Assembly (NCBI GenBank): GCA_018268035.1
Contig: JAFDXI010000131.1
Coordinates: 17,753 to 81,752, forward strand
Length of the DNA: 64,000 nucleotides
Direction: 5' to 3'
DNA from: Bacteroidota bacterium
GTDB taxonomy: Bacteria; Bacteroidota; Bacteroidia; Chitinophagales; Chitinophagaceae
A program made the position numbers and the translations under genes. Under the pieces are notes generated by a model, which was given only the letters and a program-made list of their open reading frames with translations, did no database searches and was not told where the DNA came from. The stretch's first letter is position 1; each line of letters opens with the position of its first letter. This document shows positions 35,198 through 45,300 of the stretch, piece by piece.

Positions 35198-36484
35198 TTA
35201 TTTTTTGTTAATGGGATGCTGACTATCATCAAATAATTTTTTGCCTGACAATAAAAGTTGATACCTGTGCAATGCTTCGATATAATAATAATCTGCATAT
35301 ACCAACGGCACATCTATTTCGCTGTTGTGCGGGATACTACCGGTAGAGTGCATCAAAATGAAATCAGCATTTGTACCTTCTTTTGCTCTATAAACAGGAC
35401 TGCTCAATGCATGTAAAATTTCTTTGGCAGCATCTAAATATTTTTTTGATTTCTCTTTATCGCAATAAGTGCTTAACTCAAATAATGCAGAGGCTGTGAT
35501 GGCTGCTGCAGATGCATCCCTGTAATCAACAGGCACATTCCATGCATTTGATTTATTACCTGGAACGTAGCCAACCATATTTGCATTAAAATCCCAATAA
35601 GGAATTTTATCTGAAGGCAACATTTTATTATTCAAAAAATAATCAGCCATGCCGCATGCTGTTTTTAAAAATTGTGCATCACCGGTTTCACGATAAACCA
35701 TAGTGAAACCATAGATGCCCCACGACTCGCCTCTTGACCAGGTGGAGTTATCAGCATAACCTTGTGCTGTTTCACCTTTGATAGGCTTACCAGATACAGT
35801 GTCATACAGTATTACATGAAATGAACTGTAATCTTTCCTGATATGATTTTTCATTGTGGTTGTTGCATGTGCAATTGCAATGTTTTTATACACAGGGTTG
35901 CCGGTAACTTTTGATGCAAAGAAGAGTAGTTCAAGATTCATCATATTATCAATAATCACAGGGAAATAATATTTTTTACCATCATGCCATGAAGTAAATC
36001 CATCCCATGATTTTATAACTCCTGTTTTTGGATTAAACCTTGTTGCCAATGCATCTGCTGATTGCACTAATAATTGTTTGAATTTTTCATTCTTTGTAAT
36101 GCGGTATGCATTTCCATAGCTGCAATACATCATAAAGCCTATATCATGTGTGCTGGTATTTGTTTTTAATGGTTCAAGTTTTTCAGTCCATTTCAATGCT
36201 GAATCCTGCAAAGATGCATCTCCTGAATATTCTGACAAATACCAGAGTATGCCAGGATAAAAACCTGAAGTCCACTCATAAATATCAGTGCAATAAAGAG
36301 AACCATCTTTTTTCATAGTACGTGGAAATGCGTTGTCAGATGGTACTATTTCTTTCATCATCATATTGTTTTGAATTAAAGCAAAATCAAAACAATTTTT
36401 TACAAACTTTTCTTCAGTTGACTGTGCATTAGAGACTGATGATATAAAAAATGAAAACAAAGAGATGATAATAAAGTATTTCAT
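35198..36484 (-). CDS. GH88 family unsaturated glucuronyl hydrolase
   Basis: 428 residues from the ATG at 36484 with a signal peptide (MKYFIIISLFSFFISSVSNAQ); the frame extends 19 codons upstream but without signal character. It is an (alpha/alpha)6 barrel that removes 4,5-unsaturated uronic acid from oligosaccharides made by polysaccharide lyases. Aspartates typical of the active site lie in TDIYEWTSGFYPG and PVIIDNMMNLELLF; NSTWSRGESWGIYGF and YWDFNANMVGY are further family motifs. It is the first gene of the operon. The product, 5-keto-4-deoxyuronate, is the substrate of KduI downstream. No lyase or SusC/D gene is in the window. Confidence 0.9.
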   Translation of the reverse strand: MKYFIIISLFSFFISSVSNAQSTEEKFVKNCFDFALIQNNMMMKEIVPSDNAFPRTMKKDGSLYCTDIYEWTSGFYPGILWYLSEYSGDASLQDSALKWTEKLEPLKTNTSTHDIGFMMYCSYGNAYRITKNEKFKQLLVQSADALATRFNPKTGVIKSWDGFTSWHDGKKYYFPVIIDNMMNLELLFFASKVTGNPVYKNIAIAHATTTMKNHIRKDYSSFHVILYDTVSGKPIKGETAQGYADNSTWSRGESWGIYGFTMVYRETGDAQFLKTACGMADYFLNNKMLPSDKIPYWDFNANMVGYVPGNKSNAWNVPVDYRDASAAAITASALFELSTYCDKEKSKKYLDAAKEILHALSSPVYRAKEGTNADFILMHSTGSIPHNSEIDVPLVYADYYYIEALHRYQLLLSGKKLFDDSQHPINKK

Positions 36485-36680
36485 TTTTGTAGTTGTTTGT
36501 ATATTAATTTTCATCATTATGATATAAATATCCTTTATCAATTGGGGATAGTTCTAAGATGATAAGATATTATCTTTATTACTTCCTGCCGAATATACAT
36601 AAAAGGAATTGTGATGATTAAAAGAGTGAAGGATTGTATTAAAAAATTTTAGTTTCGAGTAATAAAACAATAAAGCAACC

Positions 36681-37541
36681 ATGCAAACCATCTTAGACGC
36701 TGGAGGTGCTATCGGAAAAACACTGGCAAAAGAAATTCTAAAATATGATGCAAATACCAGGCTTGTGAGCCGTCATCCATCAAAGATTAATGAATCAGAT
36801 GAACTAATGGCAGGTAATATAACTAATAAAACTTTTGTTGAGAAAGCAGTGGAAGGTTCGGAAATAGTGTACTTAGCAGCAGGGCTCAAATATAATTATA
36901 AAGTGTGGCTGGTGCAGTGGCCTTTGATAATTCAAAATGTTTTGGATGCCTGCAAAAAATCCGGATCAAAGCTGGTCTTTTTTGATAATGCTTATATGTA
37001 TGACCCAATGCATCTTGAAAATTTAACTGAAGAAACATCAATAAGACCGGTAAGTAAAAAGGGAAAACTAAGGGCTGCTGATTTTTACGGACCGTTGGTA
37101 AATACCAGCGTTATGATTGAAACAGTTTATAAGAGAATGAATGCAGGAAAAAAACCAATGTGGTTAGGCAACCCTGATGCGTATCATAGCATGACTTATA
37201 CAATTGATGCAGCAAAAGCTACAGCATTATTAGCGAATACTACTGATACATATCAGCAGGTATGGCACCTGCCAACGGAAATGGAAAGACTAACCGGAAG
37301 ACAATGGGTTCAACAATTTTCTAAAGAAATGAACAAACCGGAAAAATTTATTTCTATCTCTGGGAAATTAACTCGGTTGATAGGTGTACTGGTTCCATTT
37401 TTCATGGAGTTGGGTGAAATGATGTACCAGTTTGATAATAATTATTTTTTTAATTGTGAAAAATTCAAAGGCCGTTTTCCTGGATTTGAAATTACAAGTC
37501 CTGAAAAAGGTGTTAGAGAAGTTGTGAATGTGGGTAGGTAG
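36681..37541 (+). CDS. NAD-dependent epimerase/dehydratase-like protein, probably damaged
   Basis: 286 residues, an atypical SDR related to Bacteroidota proteins of about 310-320 residues. The N-terminal motif reads LDAGGAIGK where an LGAGGAIG or LGANG form is expected, so the first glycine of the nucleotide loop is Asp. VYLAAGLKYNYKVWLVQWP and LVFFDNAYMYD are family-typical. After SKKGKLRA the sequence jumps directly to ADFYGP; relatives as I remember them have about 25 more residues there, from IA.MLM through ARAADFYGP. The rest (WHLPTEMERLTGRQW, MYQFDNNYFF) looks normal. It may be a decaying gene. A TAGTTTCG element lies at 36650. Confidence 0.75.
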   Translation: MQTILDAGGAIGKTLAKEILKYDANTRLVSRHPSKINESDELMAGNITNKTFVEKAVEGSEIVYLAAGLKYNYKVWLVQWPLIIQNVLDACKKSGSKLVFFDNAYMYDPMHLENLTEETSIRPVSKKGKLRAADFYGPLVNTSVMIETVYKRMNAGKKPMWLGNPDAYHSMTYTIDAAKATALLANTTDTYQQVWHLPTEMERLTGRQWVQQFSKEMNKPEKFISISGKLTRLIGVLVPFFMELGEMMYQFDNNYFFNCEKFKGRFPGFEITSPEKGVREVVNVGR

Positions 37542-37559
37542 TAGATTACATGATGATTG

Positions 37560-37596
37560 CAAAAAAAAAAGTCCCCTGCATCAGGGGACTTTTAAT
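37560..37596. terminator. Bidirectional terminator between convergent genes
   Basis: GTCCCCTG (37571-37578), loop CAT, CAGGGGAC (37582-37589). On the plus strand TTTTAATAAAATATTTT follows; on the minus strand ten consecutive T residues follow. It can end both the epimerase-like gene and the M1 peptidase gene. Confidence 0.9.
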
Positions 37597-37613
37597 AAAA
37601 TATTTTCTGCTTT

Positions 37614-40055
37614 TTATTTGAACACAGAAGCTACATATTCTTTAATCACATCACCTTTTGTAGCTATAATTTCATCAAGACCTGCTTTAACGGTTGGGTC
37701 AATATACCCCTGGTATTGTTGTGGAATGGAATTTCTAAATGCCATCACTTTATCAATACCATCCTTTATTTTTTGAACATCATCAATCTTTGAAAGAAAA
37801 GAACAAAATACAGGTGTTAATCTTATTTTTTGCTGGCTCAAAGGCATGTCATCATATTTTTGAGCTATCATATTGTAGTCTTCAGGTTTACCAGCTTTAA
37901 TAATGATTCCGGTGATAGCAGCATCTAACTCACCTTTAGAACCGGTGCTTAATTTTTTTGCAAGACTATATGCTTCTGCAGAATCAATGCCGCTAATACC
38001 TTTTAGCGCTGCGCCAGCAACACTGTATGAAGAATCATTTATAGATTTTTCAAAAATGCTTTTGTATTGTGCATCTTTTTTTACAGCAAGAATAGACATC
38101 GCTCTGGCTTTTGTAGTGTTGTTATCATCTTTCATCGCAATAGCTTCCACTGTTTGTATAACATCGGGTTTTCCAATAGCGGCAGTATTTTGTTTGATAA
38201 AATCAAGGGTAATGTTGCGGATGCCAAAATATTTATCATTCATACCCAGTTTTAAATCATCAATCATGTTATTAGCGGCAAAGTATTCAATGGCTTCGCG
38301 CCTGTCCAAATAGAGTGGTGCATATTTCCATTGTGCTTTGAAATTGTCTGCTGTTTTATGATCTGCTTTTTCACACAACAAAATTTTATCTCCATCAAAA
38401 TTGATCAGGTCTGGCCTGGTAGTGTAAGTAAATGTAAAAGTGTCAACCGGGTTTTGAATCCATACCTGGTGGCGTGTTTTATTAGCTCCGTTATAGATAT
38501 CAATGTTTACGGGCATTTTAAATATCTGCCCGGTTTGCTGTTGTTGTACGATCACTTTTGCAGTATGTGCCACATCATCATAAAGGTAACTGATATCAAG
38601 TATCGGGTGACCTGCACCATAATACCATTCATTCCAAAACCAATTTAAATCCTGTCCTGTAACAGCTTCAAATGCAAGTCTCAACTGTTGTGCTTCACCA
38701 TTACCAAATTTATTATCGGTCAGGTATTTGTGCAAAGATGCAAAGAAAGCATCCTTGCCCACATAGTGCCGCAACATATTCAAAATACAGCCGCCTTTTG
38801 GATAGCTTACACCATCAAACACATCTTCTTTATCGCGATAATAAAAGCGAACCAGGTCAACTGTGTCTTCACCACTGTTCAGGTATTGTTGCAGGTCATT
38901 ATAAAATTTTTCATCACCCTTATCCTGACCATATTTGTATTCATTCCAAAGCGTTTCACTAAAGTCTGCAAAGCTTTCATTAACGGTGATATTGCTCCAG
39001 CTTTCAGTGGTTACATAATCACCAAACCATTGATGAAACAATTCATGTGCAATTACATCTTCCCATTTATTTTCATCTTTCAATTCACGGGCATCCTGGT
39101 ATGCACCTTCACCATGCAATGTTGCAGTTGTATTTTCCATAGCGCCACTAACATAATCCCTGCCTACTATCTGGCTATATTTCTGCCATGGGTAGTCTAT
39201 ACCTAAAATAGTAGAATAAAATTTTATCATTTCAGGTGTATGGCCAAATATTGCCCTTGCAACAGGTGCATATTGCTTTTCTACATAATAAGAAACTTCC
39301 TTTTCTTTGTAGCTGTCTTTAATGATGCTGTAATCACCTACACCCATAAAGAATAAATAGGGTGAATGGGGTAAATCCATTTTCCAAACATCAGTTCTGG
39401 TGCCGTCAGCATTTTTTTTCTGACTGATGAGGAGTCCATTGCTAAGTGTTACATATTTTGCTGGCACAGTCATAGTGATTTGCTCAGTAGTTTTTTGATT
39501 GGGTTTGTCAATAGTAGGCATCCAAACTGAGTTATGTTCAGTTTCGCCTTGTGTCCATATTTGTGTGGGTTTATTTTTTTCTTCACCTCGTGGATTGATA
39601 AAATATAAACCTTTGGCACCTGTGATGGCTGCACTGCCTTCCTCTTTCCATTCATCAGGTTTGGCTACATAATCAATAAAGACTGTATAATTTTCATCCT
39701 TCTTATATGTTTTATTTAAAGTGATTCGTAAGTTTTTGTTGTCATAAATATATTGTAGCGGTGTCTTTTTGCCATTTGTATATAGGGCTACTTCCTTTAT
39801 ATCCATCCCTTTTGCATCAAGGTTTAATGAATCGGTTGGATAAAAATGCGGATGCAGGGTGAGCCATGCTTTGCCATATAAATAGGATTTGTCATAATCA
39901 AATCTGACATCAAGCTTAGTATCTGTCAGATCGTTGATTTTTGTGGCTTCAGCACGGTAAAGATGTTTCCATGAAGTATCTGCCGGATGATTGTTTTCCT
40001 GTGCAAAACCAGCTATTGTAATTAATAGCGAAAGAATAAATAATAGTTTTTTCAT
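37614..40055 (-). CDS. M1-family zinc aminopeptidase, secreted
   Basis: 813 residues from the ATG at 40055, with a signal peptide (MKKLLFILSLLITIAGFAQ). The zinc site H337-E338-LF-H341 lies in IAHELFHQWFGDY, with the third ligand E360 in VNESFADFSE. The exopeptidase motif is SGAMENTTATL. An N-terminal beta domain (1-225) and a C-terminal domain with HEAT-like helical repeats (about 590-813) complete the M1 plan. It is periplasmic and should trim N-terminal residues from peptides. A possible promoter with TACTTTTG lies at 40136-40143. It shares a bidirectional terminator with the epimerase-like gene. Confidence 0.93.
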   Translation of the reverse strand: MKKLLFILSLLITIAGFAQENNHPADTSWKHLYRAEATKINDLTDTKLDVRFDYDKSYLYGKAWLTLHPHFYPTDSLNLDAKGMDIKEVALYTNGKKTPLQYIYDNKNLRITLNKTYKKDENYTVFIDYVAKPDEWKEEGSAAITGAKGLYFINPRGEEKNKPTQIWTQGETEHNSVWMPTIDKPNQKTTEQITMTVPAKYVTLSNGLLISQKKNADGTRTDVWKMDLPHSPYLFFMGVGDYSIIKDSYKEKEVSYYVEKQYAPVARAIFGHTPEMIKFYSTILGIDYPWQKYSQIVGRDYVSGAMENTTATLHGEGAYQDARELKDENKWEDVIAHELFHQWFGDYVTTESWSNITVNESFADFSETLWNEYKYGQDKGDEKFYNDLQQYLNSGEDTVDLVRFYYRDKEDVFDGVSYPKGGCILNMLRHYVGKDAFFASLHKYLTDNKFGNGEAQQLRLAFEAVTGQDLNWFWNEWYYGAGHPILDISYLYDDVAHTAKVIVQQQQTGQIFKMPVNIDIYNGANKTRHQVWIQNPVDTFTFTYTTRPDLINFDGDKILLCEKADHKTADNFKAQWKYAPLYLDRREAIEYFAANNMIDDLKLGMNDKYFGIRNITLDFIKQNTAAIGKPDVIQTVEAIAMKDDNNTTKARAMSILAVKKDAQYKSIFEKSINDSSYSVAGAALKGISGIDSAEAYSLAKKLSTGSKGELDAAITGIIIKAGKPEDYNMIAQKYDDMPLSQQKIRLTPVFCSFLSKIDDVQKIKDGIDKVMAFRNSIPQQYQGYIDPTVKAGLDEIIATKGDVIKEYVASVFK

Positions 40056-40135
40056 TGATGTATTTTTATCTGTGTAATGCAAATAAAGGCATTGCAGTAA
40101 TACCTGTTTTATCATTTGCAAAAATTTAAGGCCGG

Positions 40136-40167
40136 CAAAAGTAAAAGGATATTATCAGGATTGTAAA
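40136..40167 (-). promoter_or_regulatory. Candidate promoter of the M1 peptidase gene
   Basis: On the minus strand TTTA (40167-40164), 20 bp, TACTTTTG (40143-40136), an exact TAnnTTTG. The leader would be about 75 nt. Confidence 0.4.
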
Positions 40168-40234
40168 TAATATATATAAATGGTTAAAATATAAATGGCA
40201 ACGGCCGGCAATAGGCAACAGCATTATTTTATAT

Positions 40235-40242
40235 TAGCTTTG
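40235..40242 (+). promoter_or_regulatory. -7 element before the DUF4476 gene
   Basis: TAGCTTTG is an exact TAnnTTTG match, 40 bp before the chosen ATG. No convincing -33 TTTG is seen. Confidence 0.4.
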
Positions 40243-40282
40243 TCGCTACCGGAAGGTGAAAATTGTTTGTAAACTTTTTAGT

Positions 40283-41437
40283 ATGAAGCTTTCAGTAAAA
40301 TTTCTTGCTTTTTTAGTTTTATTGGTTTTGAATGGTACCCTCCTAAAAGCTCAAAAACATTTCATTTATATCCAGAGCGAGGATAAGCAGCCTTTTGCTG
40401 TTGTGCTAAATGGAAAAGTTTTCAGCTCTTCAGATTATGGTTATGTAATTATTCCTAAACTGGATGAGGGGAAATACGACTTTACTGTAAGCTTTCCAAT
40501 GAATAAATTTCCAGACCAGTTTTTTACCTGTACAATGAATGATAAAGACCTTGGATTTACTTTAAAAAGTGGAAATGGAGGATGGGCGCTTGAAAACCTG
40601 CAGTCACAAAAATTAATTGCCAATAATAGCAGTAATAATGAAACTGTAAAAAATGAAAATGCTTTTGGTAATATGTTGTCAGATGTTGTGGATGATTCTA
40701 CACTTACACAGAAAAAATTACCTGTTGCAGATACTATTGCAAAAGCGTCCGAAATTAAAATGGTTGATATGGAACAACCTCAAAAAATTGAAGAAACAAA
40801 TCTTGATACCGGCACGAGTATGCTTTTTGTTGATAAGGGCATAAATGGAAATGATACCGTCAAAATATTTATACCATCCGAAACAGTTGCTATTGCAACA
40901 ACGCCACAGGTCGAACAAAGTGAAGTGGATGATAACAATGACACCAATGCAGCAGTAAAACTGGAACAACCCGTAGAAGAAAGTGCAGTTGCAAATAATA
41001 ATGATCAAGCAAATGATACGACTACTCATGAAGTATCCAACCCGTTTTATCAACCTGCACAGGAGAATGCGACAAAGACTATTGATGCTGCCAATGAAGT
41101 GGTGAATAATTCTACTCCTGCGATTAAAAGTGCTGCTATAAGAGAAGATTGTAACAACATGATATCAGATGATGACCTGAATAAACTGAAAAGAAAAATG
41201 TTTGCTAAGGGAAGTGATAAGGAAATGATTGATTACGCAGTAAAACGCCTTGAAGATAAATGTTTGACTACTGACCAGGTGAAGGGGATTGGACAACTAT
41301 TTTCAAGTGATGATGGTAGATATAGCCTGTTTGAAGCATTATATCCTTATACGTATGATTATGGGAAATATCCTTCTTTAGCAGGACAGATTGTTGATCC
41401 TTATTACAAAAAACGTTTTATGGCTTTATTGCGTTAA
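40283..41437 (+). CDS. DUF4476 domain protein, secreted
   Basis: 384 residues from the ATG at 40283, chosen because it starts a clear signal peptide (MKLSVKFLAFLVLLVLNGTLLKAQ); a GTG nine codons upstream also opens the frame. An N-terminal beta-domain (about 25-105, with FIYIQSEDKQPFAVVLNGK) is followed by a long low-complexity region rich in Asn, Asp, Thr and Glu (about 120-285). The C-terminal DUF4476 domain (about 295-384) has DCNNMISDDDLNKLKRKM, then CLTTDQVKGIGQLFSSDD and PYTYDYGKYPSLAGQIVDPY. The function is unknown. truA follows after 12 bp and is probably co-transcribed. Confidence 0.85.
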   Translation: MKLSVKFLAFLVLLVLNGTLLKAQKHFIYIQSEDKQPFAVVLNGKVFSSSDYGYVIIPKLDEGKYDFTVSFPMNKFPDQFFTCTMNDKDLGFTLKSGNGGWALENLQSQKLIANNSSNNETVKNENAFGNMLSDVVDDSTLTQKKLPVADTIAKASEIKMVDMEQPQKIEETNLDTGTSMLFVDKGINGNDTVKIFIPSETVAIATTPQVEQSEVDDNNDTNAAVKLEQPVEESAVANNNDQANDTTTHEVSNPFYQPAQENATKTIDAANEVVNNSTPAIKSAAIREDCNNMISDDDLNKLKRKMFAKGSDKEMIDYAVKRLEDKCLTTDQVKGIGQLFSSDDGRYSLFEALYPYTYDYGKYPSLAGQIVDPYYKKRFMALLR

Positions 41438-41449
41438 ACATTCTGAAAC

Positions 41450-42205
41450 ATGCCCCGCTATTTTATTGAAGTTGCATATTTAGGGACAAGGTACAGTGGT
41501 TTCCAGGAACAGTTAAATGCCAACTCTATCCAGGCAGAAGTTACAAAGTCTTTACACATTTATTTTAAGAATGAATTTCAATTAACAGGTTCTTCAAGAA
41601 CAGATGCCGGTGTGCATGCATACCAGAATTTTTTTCATTTTGATACTGAATTTACCATAACAAAAAATGCAATTTATAGTTTGAATGCATTGTTGCCTTC
41701 CGATATTGTTGTAAAAAATATTTTCCAGGTTAGTGATGATGCGCATTGCAGGTTTGATGCCATATCGAGGACATACCAATATCACATCATCAGGCAAAAA
41801 AATCCTTTTTATTTTGGCAGGGCTTATTATTATCCTTATTCCATTAACATGGATATTTTAAATGAGGCTGCCGAAGTAATAATGGAATTTGCCAACTTTG
41901 AAACATTTTCTAAAAAACATACTCAGGTCAATACTTTTAAATGCTCAATAGAAAATTCATGTTGGGATTTAAGTGATGGTTTGTACACATACCAGGTCAC
42001 TGCTAACCGTTTTTTAAGGGGAATGGTAAAAGGCCTCGTTGGAACAATGTTGAGATTGGCCAAAGCCAATTCCAATGCACAGGAATTGAGAAATATATTT
42101 GAGAAAAAAGATCCGGCTGCTGCAGATTTTTCACCACCATCAGAAGGTCTTTTCCTTAAAACAGTTCGGTATAAAAATGAAATGTTTTTAGGCCATTTGT
42201 CATAA
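41450..42205 (+). CDS. truA: tRNA pseudouridine synthase A
   Basis: 251 residues; it isomerises uridines 38-40 in the tRNA anticodon arm. The catalytic aspartate is D52 in SSRTDAGVHAYQN. The N-terminal strand RYFIEVAYLGTRYSGFQEQ and the second motif FLRGMVKGLVGTMLRLAK are family-typical. The length is normal for the short Bacteroidota form. It lies 12 bp after the DUF4476 gene. Confidence 0.95.
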   Translation: MPRYFIEVAYLGTRYSGFQEQLNANSIQAEVTKSLHIYFKNEFQLTGSSRTDAGVHAYQNFFHFDTEFTITKNAIYSLNALLPSDIVVKNIFQVSDDAHCRFDAISRTYQYHIIRQKNPFYFGRAYYYPYSINMDILNEAAEVIMEFANFETFSKKHTQVNTFKCSIENSCWDLSDGLYTYQVTANRFLRGMVKGLVGTMLRLAKANSNAQELRNIFEKKDPAAADFSPPSEGLFLKTVRYKNEMFLGHLS

Positions 42206-42265
42206 CACCCTGATTCAACATTTGATTAATTCCCTATCCGCATCAGTCTTTCAATGGGATTTTAA

Positions 42266-42293
42266 GGAATAGCCTCCTTAATTTTACTATTCC
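42266..42293 (+). promoter_or_regulatory. Leader with alternative hairpins before the first PKD-protein gene
   Basis: GGAATAG (42266-42272) is complementary to CTATTCC (42287-42293) with a 14-nt loop. Within it AAGGA (42264-42268) can instead pair with TCCTT (42275-42279). The two pairings exclude each other. It lies 50 bp before the ATG at 42343. A regulatory role is speculative. Confidence 0.3.
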
Positions 42294-42342
42294 CGTAAAG
42301 GGCAAAAGTAATATCCAATTCCTAATAAGAAAATCAATTTCT

Positions 42343-45300
42343 ATGAAAACCAAAGGCACAAGATTGTGTTTAGGGTTACTTTTTCTGTTTTTTTGTCTTG
42401 TCTGTAATGTTGTATCGGCGCAAATAAAGGCGGATTTCACATCAAATGTCCAATCTGGTTGTACCCCGCTGGTTGTTGCCTTCGAAGATTTATCACAAGG
42501 CAAACCGACAAACTGGACATGGTCATTAGGAAATGGAACTGTTGCCAACAATCAAAATCCGGTTACTACTTATTTTGATCCCGGCACTTATACTGTTAAG
42601 CTCTCTGTCAAAAATGCTTCGGGAAAAGATTCAATTATAAAGACTGCTTATATCACAGTTTATGCTAATCCTCAGGTTTCATTTACAGCTTCACTTACTG
42701 AAGGATGTTATCCATTAAATGTTTCTTTCAGCAATAAAAGCAAAGCAGGATCAGGTACTATTACTGAATATCTTTGGGATTATGGTGATGGATATGTAGA
42801 TACTTCTGCTAAAGGTGCTCATACATATTTGTCTGGAGGGAAATTTAATGTTACCCTGAAAGTAACCAATAGTTATGGTTGTGTAAATAACTATACCAAC
42901 ATTGGGCTAATCAATATTGATGATGGTGTAAATGCGAATTTTAATCTCACATCACTTGATGTATGTTCAACACCTGCAACGGCAGTATTTGAAAATGCAA
43001 GCGAGGGATCAGACGGGGTGACATATAAATGGAATTTTGATGATGGCACTACCAGTACAGATAAATCACCTTCACATAACTATGCAACTTCCGGAAGTTA
43101 TAATGTATTACTTACTGCAACAACAGCAGCAGGTTGTTCTGATACTGCTACAATGAATTTAAATATTCATTTGCCTGTGACATCTTTCACAAAAACCGGG
43201 GCTCAATGTTTAAACCAGCCTATACAATTTACCAATACATCCAATCCACAACCCGTTTCAAACAAATGGTATTTTAGCGATGGTACAACTTCTGATGATC
43301 TCAATCCGGCAAAAGCTTTTAGTAAAGCAGGTACTTATACAGTTAAGCTTGTCAATATTTTCTCAGCAGGTTGTTCCGATTCAACAACCGGTACTGTAAC
43401 AATTGGACTTGCACCCACTACATCATTTATTGCAGATGATACAGCCGGTTGCTCTGCGCCAATGGATGTTCAGTTCACTAACAAAACAACAGGAGCTGTA
43501 ACCAGGTATTTATGGGATTTTGGTGATGGTGATACTTCTACCAGTATCAATCCAATCCATACTTATAAGAATATGGGCAATTATAAAGTAACCCTTACTG
43601 CATTCACTGAAAACGGTTGTAGTAGTGTATTGGAGAAAAACAAATATATAGCGTTACAGCCTGTAAAAATTACCGGTTTGACAAACCTGCCAGATAGTGG
43701 TTGTATCCCACTGATAGAAAAACCATCTGTTGTACTGAGCCAGAACTATCCATTAAAAAGTATTTCATGGGACTTTGGTGATGGCGGCACTTCAAATGTT
43801 GAGTTTCCAACACATGTTTACACTAAAGAAGGGTTTTATAACATCAAGGTTTCTATTGTTACAACAGGAGGTTGCACCAGCAGTTATACACTACCCAATG
43901 CAGTATTGGCCGGCCATAAACCCAAGGCAAGTTTTAGCATTAAAAAAGATTCAGTGTGTGCAAGTGATTCAGATGAATTTGTCAATACTTCAACTAACGG
44001 GCCTATAACATTTGTTAGTTGGGAACATCATGCCTTATTGGATTCCATAGAAGGCAAAACGTATGCTAAGAAAGCTTTACAAACAGGTTATACAGCCATT
44101 ATGCTGGTAGTTTATAATTATGGTTGTGCAGATACAATAAGGAAAGATTCTGCGGTGTATGTAAAACCCCCAATTGCAAGAATAGCATTCTCTACATATT
44201 GTAATGATAAGCAAAGAGTAGATTTTAAAGACTCCTCTTTTGATGATGTCTCGCGAAAGTGGGATTTTGGTGATGGGCTTACAGATGTTGCCAAAAATCC
44301 TTCGCATGTTTATGCTTCACCAGGTAATTATAAAGTTACACTTGTATCTACCAAAGATGTTTGTAACGATACGGCATTTGTGAATGTGCATCTAATCAAT
44401 GAACAGGGTAAAATGTCATTACCGGGAAAAGTTTATTGCCGGGGGAACGATTTCAAAGCAGAAATCACAAATGTTAACCTGGATAACATCAAAAGCACTA
44501 AATGGGATTTTGGCGATGGCACTGTAATTACTGTTAATGGGGGCACACAGGCAACGCATTCATTTCTAAATCCGGGGAAATTTAAAATAACAGCAACAGT
44601 TATAGATAAAAACGGTTGCCAGTATTATTATGAGAATCCTGATTCAGTTTCTGTTTATGGTCCTTTAGCCAATTATATAACTGATGTAAGGGGAAGTTGT
44701 ACAGGTCAGGATATCTCTTTCAAAGACAAGTCTTCTACTGATGGTGTGCATGACATAGTAAAATGGTCATGGGATTTTGGAGACAGCTCAACTTTAACGT
44801 ATGATACTTTGACCTCAGGTTTCTTTCATGCATACAAGGATACCGGATACAATACAATAAGATTATCCGTCACTGATAGTTATGGCTGCACGGATAGCAT
44901 AAAAAAAGCAAAGTATGTATATGTTACTCATCCTACAGCATCTTTCATCATTTCAGATTCTATTGCCTGTCCTGGCAAACAGGTATCTTTTCAAAATACT
45001 TCCATAGGAAGTGGATTGAATTACTTATGGGATTTTGGTGATGGTGCACAGAGCAGTGGGGCAGTACCTTCACACACTTATAAAAATAGTGGTATCTATA
45101 AGCCAGAATTGTTTGTCACAGATGTAAATGGTTGCAGGGACAGTTTTAATTTGCCTTCAATAACTGTTACCAAACCAATGGCTAAGTTTAGTCTTAGTGA
45201 TTCATTTTCCACCTGTCCGCCACTTGAAGTTGATTTTACCAATAAATCAACCAACTATACATCGTTAACATGGGATTTTGGAGATGGCAGTCCTTCTATT

